This document shows positions 48,601-56,512 of a stretch of DNA of 64,000 bases, in pieces. Under the pieces are notes generated by a model. That model was not told where the DNA came from. It searched no databases and worked only from the letters and a program-made list of their open reading frames with translations. Source of the stretch: Campylobacter sp. MIT 12-8780. GTDB lineage: Bacteria; Campylobacterota; Campylobacteria; Campylobacterales; Campylobacteraceae. The position numbers were made by a program, and so were the translations under genes. Each line of letters starts with the position of its first letter. Within the stretch, counting starts at the first letter, position 1. The DNA is taken from the NCBI RefSeq assembly GCF_006864535.1, contig NZ_QHLL01000003.1, positions 62,001 through 126,000 of the forward strand, in the 5' to 3' direction.

Positions 48601-49141
48601 CTTTTAAAACCTGCTCAGGCTCAGTTGTTCCCACTTGATAAAACAGCTCAAAACTCAAAGAAAATACGCTCATACCAGCTAAAATTGCTACTATGCTAAT
48701 CGCAGCTATAGCAGCATTACCAAGAGTAAGTAAGTCTTTACCGACAAGCTCTTTAATAAAGCCGTATTTTGAAGGCGAGTAAAGCGCTGATTGCACCGCC
48801 ATTAAAAAAGTCATTGCAAAAGCAAAATAAAAAGCCCCTATAAAATACGCCACGCAAATGATAAGAGTTAAAATCACAGAAGCAAAAGCTGAAATTTTCA
48901 TTACCAAATTTTTTGGAAATTTATCCGCCAAAAAGCCAGACGGCGATAAAAACATGATGAAAGGAAGGAGCATTAAGGCATTGACTATAGCCGTTAAAAA
49001 AAGTTGTGTATCGCCTGTATAGACTTTGTAGATAGTATTTTGAATGATGATCTTATGTCCTAAATCCACAAAAGCATTGATAAAACCCACAAGCAAAAAA
49101 GGTATTACCCCATAAATCTTTAAAAAAGGCATTTGTTTCAT
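45629..49141 (-). CDS. LplT–PlsC–Aas fusion: lysophospholipid flippase / acyltransferase / acyl-ACP synthetase
   Basis: 1170 residues in three modules. Residues ~1–420: a 12-helix MFS transporter of LplT type (MPFLKIYGVIPFLLVGFINAFVDLG). ~430–620: a PlsC acyltransferase with HX4D in NHISFID (~454) and FPEG (~522). ~640–1170: an AMP-forming acyl-ACP/CoA ligase with P-loop SSGSEGTPKG (~815), GYGATETTP (~950) and YKTGDKGHLDEDGF (~1065). In E. coli LplT and Aas are separate proteins that import and re-acylate lysophosphatidylethanolamine. Here all steps lie on one chain, all with intact motifs. Probable role: phospholipid repair after phospholipase A attack. Monocistronic. Confidence 0.9.
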   Translation of the reverse strand: MKQMPFLKIYGVIPFLLVGFINAFVDLGHKIIIQNTIYKVYTGDTQLFLTAIVNALMLLPFIMFLSPSGFLADKFPKNLVMKISAFASVILTLIICVAYFIGAFYFAFAMTFLMAVQSALYSPSKYGFIKELVGKDLLTLGNAAIAAISIVAILAGMSVFSLSFELFYQVGTTEPEQVLKDVAPLGFVLVLFACFELFMAFRLPHLKEGDTKAKFDTKAYVRGKLLAQNLGLVFKDQVIWLCIFGVALFWSISQLYLVAFPNYTKSYLGVENTFFVQASMACSGLGVIVGSLIAGRFSKNYIELGFIPLGALGVFLTTLLVPFFENLFIYACIFFVFGLCGAFFTIPLTSLIQFRAKEHDLGKILAGKNFIENIAMLAFLVLATACALLSVRAENLFYFNIVVTFFGACYVVLLLPFSLVRILVSLAFFQRYRLLVEGFDNVPEKGGALLLGNHISFIDWAVVQMAVPRKVYFVMEKSIYAKWYMRIFLDRFGVIPVSSAASKGAMEQVAKHIKEGHLVCIFPEGVLSRHGHLNEFKAGFEVICSQLKENDGIILPFYIKGLWGSSFSRSDEGFSARHRSFAKRNIAIAFGKPMSLHSNKEEVKAKVFDLSFIAWQSQCDNMQTIARAFIDNAKKNLSRVAIVDPLSGSMTYRRFLALALMLSLKIKQNSKLFKIVPKQGEFAPKEECVGIILPASLASSLCNFAVLIASKVVVNLNFTAGVKALNLAVENAGIKQIYTSKKFLEKLESKGVTLSFDESVKIIFMEDIIAEFKAKKVQILSFLALVSLTPSAWIKSAFAYQNNNKFIAAILFSSGSEGTPKGVMLNHRNIMSNIAQISDVLCTKDDDVILSSLPPFHAFGLTVTTFLPFLDSILSVSFPDPTDAVGVAKAVAKNNVSIMCGTSTFLGIYARNKKLDALMFENLRIVVSGAEKLKSEVRTAFEMKFKKNIYEGYGATETTPVASVNLPNKFDPEYWVLHRASKEGSVGMPLPGTAIRIVDPNTLQSLKANEDGLILVGGHQVMVGYLNDKAKTDEVVLELDGIRWYKTGDKGHLDEDGFLYIVDRYSRFAKIGGEMISLGALEEELAKIITNEEIRFVAVALEDEKKGESVVLLLECKQDELEGISEQIKNSNLPAIFKPSKILRVEKIPLLGSGKVDLKGAKELAKEKLS

Positions 49142-49254
49142 AATCCATCCTTGTTTTTATCAATCAAACTTAAAATAAAATTCTCATTATATCTTAATAA
49201 ATGCAATTTTAAGTAGGAAAAATTTCACTTTTTAAAACTTAAATTTACTAAACG

Positions 49255-49400
49255 AGCCCTTTTAAAGAATTTTCTTTACTTATCTTAGAAAGCTTTATAA
49301 ATGATGAAGAATTTAAAAATTCTTTTTTTAAAATAATAAATCAAGAAAAATATGATAAAATTAAAAAGATTTACAATAAACTCCTAGAAGCTTATATGTA
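49255..49400 (+). pseudogene. Degenerate ORF remnant upstream of the EexN-like gene
   Basis: An open frame of ~47 codons with no usable start, bounded upstream by an in-frame stop and ending at a TAG. It reads like a real, charged, helical C-terminus (FINDEEFKNSFFKIINQEKY, then DKIKKIYNKLLEAYM). No family recognised. Probably the tail of a decayed gene. The rest of the 296-base gap has nothing further I can support. Confidence 0.35.
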
Positions 49401-49437
49401 GATTTTTAAATTTTAACTTCTTAAAAAAGGACACACA

Positions 49438-49683
49438 ATGAAAACAAAAATTTTACTCTTGGCTGTTTTAGCTACAATACTTTTTAGTGCTTGCTCAGAA
49501 GAACCAAAAAGCGTTGAATACTATAAAAACAACCCTGAAGAAAGAAAGAAAAAAATCAATGAATGTTGGAAAAAATTATATGATTACATGGCAAAAAATC
49601 CTCAAGCAAAAGATAAAGATCTTGAAAAAGTACTTGGAAAAGATTGTATGAATGCAGATGAAGCAGGAAAGCTATGGAAGTAA
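49438..49683 (+). CDS. EexN-like lipoprotein
   Basis: 81 residues. Lipoprotein signal (LLLAVLATILFSAC, lipobox FSAC), then SVEYYKNNPEERKKKINECWK and KDCMNADEAGKLW. The order EYY-x-x-NPEER … C … DC-x-NA is characteristic of EexN/TrwA-type lipoproteins, which block entry of related conjugative plasmids at the recipient cell surface. Such genes are common as chromosomal orphans in Campylobacter. The two cysteines of the mature part may form a disulfide. Good AAAGGA site. No conjugation genes are nearby. Confidence 0.75.
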   Translation: MKTKILLLAVLATILFSACSEEPKSVEYYKNNPEERKKKINECWKKLYDYMAKNPQAKDKDLEKVLGKDCMNADEAGKLWK

Positions 49684-49694
49684 GAGACTAAAAG

Positions 49695-49847
49695 ATGAAA
49701 AATAAAAATAACTATTTTAATGTTCAAATAGACAAAAACAATGATGAGGAATTTTTATATCTACTTGAAAAAGCTCCTTATACTAGCGAAGAAGAAATAG
49801 GTGAGTTTTTTTCTCACCTTGCTTTCTTGATAAAATGCAAAATTTGA
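49695..49847 (+). CDS. Possible small ORF after the EexN-like gene
   Basis: 50 codons from ATG at 49695, 11 bases after the EexN-like stop: MKNKNNYFNVQIDKNNDEEF, continuing LYLLEKAPYTSEEEIGEFF. The acidic, helical composition looks protein-like. However, it overlaps an inverted repeat (AGGTGAG/CTCACCT around 49799–49819) that could instead be the terminator of the lipoprotein gene. Reality uncertain. Confidence 0.35.
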   Translation: MKNKNNYFNVQIDKNNDEEFLYLLEKAPYTSEEEIGEFFSHLAFLIKCKI

Positions 49848-49906
49848 CTGATTAAAGCCGTATTTAATTTTTAGTTTTTCTATAAAATACGGCTTTGTAA
49901 GCAAGT

Positions 49907-51688
49907 TTATAAAGCCTTTGTTTTTCTTTTTAGCCAAGCTAGAGCTTCGCCTTTGAGTTTTACAGAAAGTTTTTTAAATACAAGTTTATGATAGTCATTT
50001 AACCATTTTTGTTCACTTTCATCAAGCATTTTAAGCTCTATGCAAGTCTTTTCAAAAGGACAAAGCGTAAGCGTTTCATAGCTCATAAACTCGCCAAATT
50101 CGTTTTTGTGCTCTTCTTTGATCGCGACTAAGTTCTCAAGCCTTACGCCGTGCTTATTTGCTTTGTAAATTCCAGGTTCTATAGAGTGAAAAACACCTTT
50201 TAAGGCTATATTATGTGCGTTTAGGGGAGTATGCACTGAAAGCACAGCTGGTCCTTCATGCACATTTAAAAAATACCCTACTCCATGTCCGGTGCCGTGC
50301 ATATAATCAAGATGGTTTTGCCATAAATTTAATCTTGCTATGCTATCAAGCAAAGGCAAGGCGATATTTTTTGGAAAAACAGCCCTACTCATAGCAATCA
50401 ACGCCTTTAATACTAAGGTGTAGTCTTTCTTTTGTTCTCTTGAAATTTGATGTATTGGCACTACTCTTGTGATATCTGTAGTGCCGTTTTCATACTGAGC
50501 GCCTGAATCAATAAGCAAAAGTCCATTACCCTTGATCTTGCTAAAACTTTCCTTAGTCGCTCTGTAGTGGGGTAAAGCCCCATTTTCATTAAAGCCAGCG
50601 ATGACACTGAAGCTATTGCTTATAAATAAAGGATTTTTAGCTCTAAAGGCTGTGATTTGATCATTAATATCAAGTTCGCTAAGCTCTTGTTTTTGCTTTA
50701 AAGCCTTTTCTAGCCACGCAAAAAATTCGCATAGTGCAACTCCATCACTTATCATAGCGTTTTTGATATTTTGAATTTCTTTGTCATTTTTGCAAGCTTT
50801 AAGCAAAGTGCTAGGATTTGGTGCTTTAACGAGCTTTAAGCCTTGTTTTTTAAGAGCTCTTGCTATAAAAACACTTGTTTTAAGTGGATCTATGAGTATA
50901 TGGGATTTTGGAAGTGTTTTGATAGTATTTATGAGCTCCTCATACTCTTTAAGCTCAAAACCCTCCTTTAAAAGCTTTGCTTTAAGCTTCATATCAAGAC
51001 TTTTTAAAGAGGCAAATAAAACAGCTTCTTTTTTACCTATACACAAAAAAGATAAAAAAACGGGATTGCATTCTATATCTTTACCTCTTAAATTCGTGAT
51101 ATAAGCGATATCATCAAGACTTGAGATGAGATGATAAGAGGCGTTTAACTCTTTCATTTTGGCTCTTATTTGAGCTAGTTTTTCACTCCTGCTCGCACTG
51201 ATAAAAGCCTTTTTTTGCTCATAAATTTCTTTTCTAGGTAAAGGAGGTTTTGGCACAAACAAAGGCTCGCTTAAGTCCTTAAAAATAAGCTTGTTTTTTT
51301 GAGCTTTTAAACTTTTTTTAAACTCCTTGCAAGCACTTACACTTAAGCTTTTTGAATCCACAGCTACGCAGGATTGTTTTAAATGCTTGCTTAGATAACT
51401 TATGTAAGAATTTGTCGGGCTAAGTTTCTCAAGCCTTATGCCACTTCCCTCAAGTTCTTTTAAGGCTTGCAAGTGATAGCGCCCATCAGCAAAAAGCAAA
51501 GCCTCATTTTCAAGCACCACTAAAGTGCCAGCCGAGCCTGTAAAGCCACTGAGAAAAGCTCGCTGTTTAGCGCAAGCTGGCAGGTATTCATTAAAATGTA
51601 TATCACTACTAAGCACCACAAAAGCTGAAATTTTTTCTTTTTTCATACTTGTTTGTAAGGCTTTGATGCGAGAGGCGTAAATACTCAT
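49907..51688 (-). CDS. M24-family Xaa-Pro aminopeptidase
   Basis: 593 residues: two creatinase-type N-terminal domains (~1–300) and the pita-bread catalytic domain. Metal ligands are visible in LLIDSGAQYENGTTDITRV (two Asp), HGTGHGVGYFLNVHEGP (His), SIEPGIY (Glu) and LENLVAI (Glu). It removes N-terminal residues preceding proline. Length matches the long eukaryote-like aminopeptidase P group, not E. coli PepP (~440). ATGA overlap with the POT transporter gene upstream, a sensible pairing for peptide use. Confidence 0.9.
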   Translation of the reverse strand: MSIYASRIKALQTSMKKEKISAFVVLSSDIHFNEYLPACAKQRAFLSGFTGSAGTLVVLENEALLFADGRYHLQALKELEGSGIRLEKLSPTNSYISYLSKHLKQSCVAVDSKSLSVSACKEFKKSLKAQKNKLIFKDLSEPLFVPKPPLPRKEIYEQKKAFISASRSEKLAQIRAKMKELNASYHLISSLDDIAYITNLRGKDIECNPVFLSFLCIGKKEAVLFASLKSLDMKLKAKLLKEGFELKEYEELINTIKTLPKSHILIDPLKTSVFIARALKKQGLKLVKAPNPSTLLKACKNDKEIQNIKNAMISDGVALCEFFAWLEKALKQKQELSELDINDQITAFRAKNPLFISNSFSVIAGFNENGALPHYRATKESFSKIKGNGLLLIDSGAQYENGTTDITRVVPIHQISREQKKDYTLVLKALIAMSRAVFPKNIALPLLDSIARLNLWQNHLDYMHGTGHGVGYFLNVHEGPAVLSVHTPLNAHNIALKGVFHSIEPGIYKANKHGVRLENLVAIKEEHKNEFGEFMSYETLTLCPFEKTCIELKMLDESEQKWLNDYHKLVFKKLSVKLKGEALAWLKRKTKAL

Positions 51689-53196
51689 TTTTCTTCCTTT
51701 TTAAGCATAGCATAAATTGGTTTTTTAACAATAAAAAGCACTAAAGCAATGATAAAAAGAGCTAAAGCGCATTGAAAAAACAATGTTGGCAAATTTTCTA
51801 TCTCATCAGCTCTTACGCCCCCACCTATAAGTCCAGCGACTATATTTCCAAGTGCTGAAGTTACAAACCACAAGCCCATAACTTGATTTTGTATGATTTT
51901 AGGAGCGATTTTTGACATTATAGAAAGCCCTACCGGACTAAGACAAAGCTCGCCCATAGTCAAAAACCAGATACTCACAATAAGCCAAAGCATAGACACG
52001 CTTTGTCCCCCACTTGCTAAAACAAGCTTAGCCGCAAAGATCATCACACCAAAGCCAAGCCCAGCACCGATAACACCTAATGCAAATTTAGTAATAGAAC
52101 TTAACTCAAAGCCTTTTTTAGCTAAAAATATCCAAAACGCACTCATCAAAGGTGCAAAGATAATGATAAAAAGAGGATTTAAGGCTTGAGACCAAGCAGC
52201 TGGAATTTCATAACCAAAGATAATCCTATCTGTAAAATCTTGCGCAAAAAGGTTGAAAGAGGTTGGTTTTTGCTCAAATGCACCCCAAAAAAACACAGCT
52301 GCTATAAAAAGCACGATTAAAACGATAAGATTTTTCTTTTCGCGTCTATCAAGCTTTAAAAAGATGAAAAGATATGCAAAATACACTAATGTGCAAACTA
52401 AAATGATAAATATCATATTTTTAGAAAGGCTGACTGAATTGATAGTTAAAAAACCGCTCACACACAAGATAAAAAGTAAAGCAAAAATCAACACTATAGC
52501 GACAATAAAGCCTTTAGCAAGACGTGAATTTGTGCCTGTGATCTTGTCCCATTGGGCATTTATAAGGTGCAAGTTTTGAAATTCATAAAAGTCTGGAATA
52601 GTTTTAAAATAAAATATAATCAAAGCCACAAGCATACCAAGCCCACCTATACCAAAACCAAGATGGTAGCCAAAATTTTGTTGCACAGCCCCACAGATTA
52701 AAGGAGCTACAAACGCACCGATATTTATCCCCATATAAAAGATAGTAAAACCAGAATCCCTTCTTGCGTCCTCTTTGGTATAAAGCATACCCACCATCAC
52801 AGAAGAACAAGTCTTAAAAAGCCCTGTGCCAGCGACGATAAAAGCAAGCCCTAAGAAAAATGAAGCATGCCAAAAAAAGGACAAGGCGATAAGCAAATGT
52901 CCAAGAGCAATGATAACTGCTCCATAAAATACAGCCTTTTTTTGCCCAAAAAGATTATCTGCTAGCCAGCCACCCGGTAAGGCTGCAAGGTATAAGCAAC
53001 CTCCAAATATACCCACAATCGCCGCCGCTTCGCTCCTATCCATGCCAAGCCCACCCTCAAAAAGTGTAGCAGCCATAAAAAGCACGAGCAAAGGACGAAT
53101 TCCATAAAATGAAAATCTCTCCCAAAGCTCAGTCATAGAAAGAGAAAAAAGCGGTTTTGGGTGCCCTAAAAAAGAAGTGTTAATCTTGTCTTTCAT
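51685..53196 (-). CDS. Proton-dependent oligopeptide transporter (POT/PTR family)
   Basis: 503 residues from ATG at 53196 (AAGGATACACA before it); the frame extending to 53262 has no ribosome site. MTELWERFSFYGIRPLLVLF contains the POT ExxERFxYYG motif in the variant ELWERFSFYG. FTIFYMGINIGAFVAPLICG is PTR2 signature 2. 12–14 membrane helices. Imports di- and tripeptides with protons. Coupled to the aminopeptidase downstream. Confidence 0.93.
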   Translation of the reverse strand: MKDKINTSFLGHPKPLFSLSMTELWERFSFYGIRPLLVLFMAATLFEGGLGMDRSEAAAIVGIFGGCLYLAALPGGWLADNLFGQKKAVFYGAVIIALGHLLIALSFFWHASFFLGLAFIVAGTGLFKTCSSVMVGMLYTKEDARRDSGFTIFYMGINIGAFVAPLICGAVQQNFGYHLGFGIGGLGMLVALIIFYFKTIPDFYEFQNLHLINAQWDKITGTNSRLAKGFIVAIVLIFALLFILCVSGFLTINSVSLSKNMIFIILVCTLVYFAYLFIFLKLDRREKKNLIVLIVLFIAAVFFWGAFEQKPTSFNLFAQDFTDRIIFGYEIPAAWSQALNPLFIIIFAPLMSAFWIFLAKKGFELSSITKFALGVIGAGLGFGVMIFAAKLVLASGGQSVSMLWLIVSIWFLTMGELCLSPVGLSIMSKIAPKIIQNQVMGLWFVTSALGNIVAGLIGGGVRADEIENLPTLFFQCALALFIIALVLFIVKKPIYAMLKKEEK

Positions 53197-53315
53197 TGTG
53201 TATCCTTGTGTTGTTAAAGTTTTATTGTAGCAAATTTTAAAATCATTGTTATGGAAAAACACTTTTTTAAAGCTTTAAATTTCAAATTTACCCTTTTTGA
53301 AAATAAAATTTTCTT

Positions 53316-54584
53316 TCACTGAAAACGAGCACACAAAGCTTGCACAACTTTGTAAATTTTAGCTGTAGAAGCAAGATCAAGACGCTCATCTATAGAATGA
53401 GGATTAAAGATATTTGGTCCTATAGAAGCGCACTTTAGGGCTTGTTTTTTCTCAAGCACCCCGCATTCAAGCCCAGCATGCACAGCTAAAATTTGAGCTG
53501 TTTTAAATTCCTTCTTAAGCTCTTCAAGCACAGCTTCGGTAAAATCATTCTCCTGCCCTTCCCAAGGAGCGTAAAAATTTGACGAGCTGGTTTTAAAGCC
53601 AAAGCTTTCAAAAAAGGTTTTGGTTTCAAACTCTAAATTTCTTAGTCCCTCAAGTGTATTTGATCTTGCAAAAAGCTCGATTTGTATAGCATTTTCTTTC
53701 ATTTTAAGTAAGGAGAGATTAATGCTTGTTTGCACTATGTTTAAATGTTTATCAAATGCTCTTACACCTTGAGAAAAGGCATTTATAGTATAAAGCAAGT
53801 TTTGACTTTGCGCGCAAGCTAAAAACTCAGCTTCGTTTATAAATTTACACTTAATATGCTCGCTTTGCAAAGGTTCATTTTTAAAACAAACTAAGGCTTT
53901 AGCGTGTTTTGGTATAGAGTTTATCCTCTCTCCGCCTTCAAATTCTACTATCACGCCCTCATTTTTAAAGATAAAGGCGGCAAGTTCTTTGATCGAGCTT
54001 TTGACATTGTTGATTATATCCATACCAGAATGCCCGCCTTTAAAGCCTACGGCTTCAAGTTCATAGAGTTTTCCTTTCATTTTTTCTCTAGTAAAAGGCA
54101 AAATAGCTTCTATATCCACGCCCCCAGCACAGCCAATAACCACCTCATCATCAATCTCATGATCTAAATTTAAAAGCTTATTTGCACAAAGCTTACCCTC
54201 AAAGGCGTTTGCCCCTAAAAGCCCTACTTCTTCATCATTTGTCAGAAGGCATTCTAAATTTTTAAACTCACGCATAGCAGCTAAAATCATAGCCAAACCT
54301 ATGCCATTATCCGCCCCAAGACTTGAGTTTTTAGCCTTTAAAAAGCCATTTTCTTCAAAAAGCTCTATCTTTGGAGCTTCGCCCATACAAACCATATCAT
54401 AATGAGCTTGCAGACAAATTTGTGGCTCGCCTTTGATACAATGGATATTGCCAGCCTTATCACTTGTCACCTTAAAACCAGCTTCTTTTGCAAATTGCTC
54501 TAAAAACTGCTTGAGTTTTATGGTATCAAAGCTGCAATGTGGAATTTGGCTGATTTGTGTAAAGTGTCCTAAAACTTCTTGCAT
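53316..54584 (-). CDS. pepD: Aminoacyl-histidine dipeptidase (M20 family, PepD)
   Basis: 422 residues. M20 metal sites: LQAHYDMVCMG (His, Asp), LGADNGIGLAM (bridging Asp), TNDEEVGLLGA (Glu-Glu), NLDHEIDDEVVIGCAGG, and the terminal SIGPNIFNPHSIDERL (His). Cytoplasmic Xaa-His dipeptidase with broad dipeptide range. A bit shorter than E. coli PepD (485). It lies just upstream of, and on the same strand as, the POT transporter and aminopeptidase, forming a peptide-use cluster, although a 119-base gap suggests its own terminator. Confidence 0.92.
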   Translation of the reverse strand: MQEVLGHFTQISQIPHCSFDTIKLKQFLEQFAKEAGFKVTSDKAGNIHCIKGEPQICLQAHYDMVCMGEAPKIELFEENGFLKAKNSSLGADNGIGLAMILAAMREFKNLECLLTNDEEVGLLGANAFEGKLCANKLLNLDHEIDDEVVIGCAGGVDIEAILPFTREKMKGKLYELEAVGFKGGHSGMDIINNVKSSIKELAAFIFKNEGVIVEFEGGERINSIPKHAKALVCFKNEPLQSEHIKCKFINEAEFLACAQSQNLLYTINAFSQGVRAFDKHLNIVQTSINLSLLKMKENAIQIELFARSNTLEGLRNLEFETKTFFESFGFKTSSSNFYAPWEGQENDFTEAVLEELKKEFKTAQILAVHAGLECGVLEKKQALKCASIGPNIFNPHSIDERLDLASTAKIYKVVQALCARFQ

Positions 54585-54679
54585 AGATTTTCCTTATATT
54601 TTTTAAATTTTAATTTAAAAGTGTAGCATAAAATTTTAATTTTATCTTAAATTTAAACAATACTTAACCTCCTTTACGC

Positions 54680-54685
54680 TATAAT
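54680..54685 (+). promoter_or_regulatory. Probable -10 box for the TPR–ciaD–cca–purU run
   Basis: TATAAT preceded by TTTACGC, 31–36 bases upstream of the first gene of the run; no clear -35. Confidence 0.5.
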
Positions 54686-54715
54686 CTGCTTGCATTTTTT
54701 GGAAAAAAGTGAGTG

Positions 54716-54967
54716 ATGATGATTAAAAATACCATAACAGAAGCGTCTATTTATGAAGCTCAGGGGCTTAAAAATGAAGCTTTAGAAATTTATAAAAATA
54801 TACTTAAAAATGATCCAAATAACCAAAATGCTATTGATGCGATTCGTCGCTTAAGTGGCTTGCGATCAAAGCATCCGGATTTAAATACACAAATGCTCGA
54901 TTTTTTCTTAAGAATGAAAAGCGAAGAAGAGATTAATGAGTTTAAAAGGTGGTTGATAAAGATATGA
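54716..54967 (+). CDS. Small TPR-like protein
   Basis: About 83 residues; ATG at 54716 or 54719, with the GTG at 54713 also in frame. EASIYEAQGLKNEALEIYKNILKNDPNNQNAI is one clean tetratricopeptide repeat (landmark ALEIYKNILKNDPNN). The C-terminus (QMLDFFLRMKSEEEINEFKRWLIKI) is helical. No signal peptide. Function unknown. It overlaps the ciaD-like gene by ATGA. Confidence 0.75.
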   Translation: MMIKNTITEASIYEAQGLKNEALEIYKNILKNDPNNQNAIDAIRRLSGLRSKHPDLNTQMLDFFLRMKSEEEINEFKRWLIKI

Positions 54968-55386
54968 ATTTGCACGATTTAGCAAAAAAAACTATAGATG
55001 AAGTCAGCAAAGAAGAGTTGCACGAAGAGGTGGAAAATAAAATCGCTTTAGCCAAAGAGCAAGAAGAAAGCAAGCTTGAAGAAACTCAACTTGATGAGCC
55101 AGAAGTGATTGATTTTAATGCCTATGAAAAAGAAATAAACGAGCTTATAGAGAAAAAAAGCGAGGAAAACAAAGAACCGCAAGTCCTCATCAATGACAAA
55201 CAAGACGAATTTGCTGGACTTTCTTTTAATGAAGAAGTGTTTTTAAAAAATATAAGAGAACGCGTGTTAGTGCTTTTTGAGGGTTTAAGCAGTAGCGATG
55301 AAAAAGATTTGCGTTCAAGGCTTGATTTAACCATAAATTTCTTAGAGTTTTTGCTTGCAAATATCGAAGATAAGCTTAAAAAATAA
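54964..55386 (+). CDS. ciaD: CiaD-like protein (Campylobacter invasion antigen D homologue)
   Basis: 140 residues from the ATG at 54964 (ATGA overlap with the TPR gene). MNLHDLAKKTIDEVSKEE, a long acidic coiled middle, then ERVLVLFEGL and the C-terminal LDLTINFLEFLLANIEDKLKK. Position (between a small TPR gene and cca-purU) and the two termini match what I recall of C. jejuni Cj0788/CiaD. That protein is exported through the flagellum and triggers MAP-kinase signalling in host cells. The middle is poorly conserved and the identity rests largely on context, so an effector function here is inferred. Confidence 0.65.
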   Translation: MNLHDLAKKTIDEVSKEELHEEVENKIALAKEQEESKLEETQLDEPEVIDFNAYEKEINELIEKKSEENKEPQVLINDKQDEFAGLSFNEEVFLKNIRERVLVLFEGLSSSDEKDLRSRLDLTINFLEFLLANIEDKLKK

Positions 55387-56512
55387 AGCAAATTTAGATT
55401 TTATCAAAGAATACTTCAAGCCTTACACCAAAAGAGCGTATCTTGTGGGTGGAAGTGTAAGAGATATGCTCTTAGGACTTGAGCTTAATGACTTTGATAT
55501 AGAATTTTATGATATAAGTTTAGAGCTGTTTGATGAACTTTGTATAAAACTTGGTGCAAGCGGAGTTGGAAAAAGTTTTTTTGTGTATAAATACAAGAAT
55601 TTTGATCTTGCCTTAGCACGCACAGAAAATAAAATCGCTTACGGACATAAGGGCTTTAAAATCCATATTTGCAACGATGAAAAAGTGGCTGCTAGACGCA
55701 GGGATTTTACTATCAATTCGATGATGATTAATATCTTTACAGAGGAGTTTTTAGACTTTTATCAAGGCAAAGAAGACTTGGAGCGAAAAATTTTGCGTTG
55801 TGTTGATGCAAAAAGCTTTGTGGAAGATAGTTTAAGAGTGCTTAGAGCAGTGCATTTTATCGCAAGATTTAAGCTTGATATCGAACCAAAAAGCCTAGAA
55901 CTTATGCAAAGTATGGATATAAGTGATCTTAGCCTTGAAAGAATCAATGCTGAGTTGTATAAATTCTTTAAAGCAAGCGATCTAGTCTTTGGTTTTGAGG
56001 CTTTGCAGAGTTTAAATTTAGAACAAAAGCTCTTTTTGCACGATACAAGCAAAAATGAAAAATTACCATTTTTAAAACAAATTCTACGCAGTGCAAGAGA
56101 GTTTATCGCTGATGAAGCTTTGTTTTTATATGTATATCTTAATCTTTTTTGTATCGATAAAAAGGCTTTTTTTGAGAGAACAAAGCTGAAAAAAGAACTT
56201 TTGCAAAAAACAAAGCAAGACTTTTTTCAAGATGAAGTAAAAGACTTTGAATTGCTTTATATAGCGTGTCAAATGCCACTTTGTCAGTGGCTTGGACTTT
56301 GGGATAAAACACGCATACAAAGGGCAAAAGAACTCAATGTGTATCATCAAGCTTTTCAATGCAAAGTCAATGCAAAAGAACTTGAAAAACAAGGCTTTAA
56401 GGGCAAAGAACTTGGTGATAAAATCAAGCTTTTGCAACAAGAGAAAATCAAAAACTATCTTCAAAATAAGGAAAAAAATGAAAAATTATATACTCAAAAT
56501 CACAACGCATGA
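55355..56512 (+). CDS. cca: CCA-adding / poly(A) polymerase family nucleotidyltransferase
   Basis: 385 residues. AYLVGGSVRDMLLG, DFDIEFYD (catalytic acidic pair), RRDFTINSMMINIFTEEFLDFYQG and EDSLRVLRAVHFIARF are the class II nucleotidyltransferase motifs. It adds or repairs the tRNA 3' CCA. No ATG exists before the GGSVRD motif. TTG at 55355, within the end of ciaD, is the best start and gives MQISKISLKN. Overlaps purU by 35 bases. Confidence 0.85.
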   Translation: MQISKISLKNKANLDFIKEYFKPYTKRAYLVGGSVRDMLLGLELNDFDIEFYDISLELFDELCIKLGASGVGKSFFVYKYKNFDLALARTENKIAYGHKGFKIHICNDEKVAARRRDFTINSMMINIFTEEFLDFYQGKEDLERKILRCVDAKSFVEDSLRVLRAVHFIARFKLDIEPKSLELMQSMDISDLSLERINAELYKFFKASDLVFGFEALQSLNLEQKLFLHDTSKNEKLPFLKQILRSAREFIADEALFLYVYLNLFCIDKKAFFERTKLKKELLQKTKQDFFQDEVKDFELLYIACQMPLCQWLGLWDKTRIQRAKELNVYHQAFQCKVNAKELEKQGFKGKELGDKIKLLQQEKIKNYLQNKEKNEKLYTQNHNA

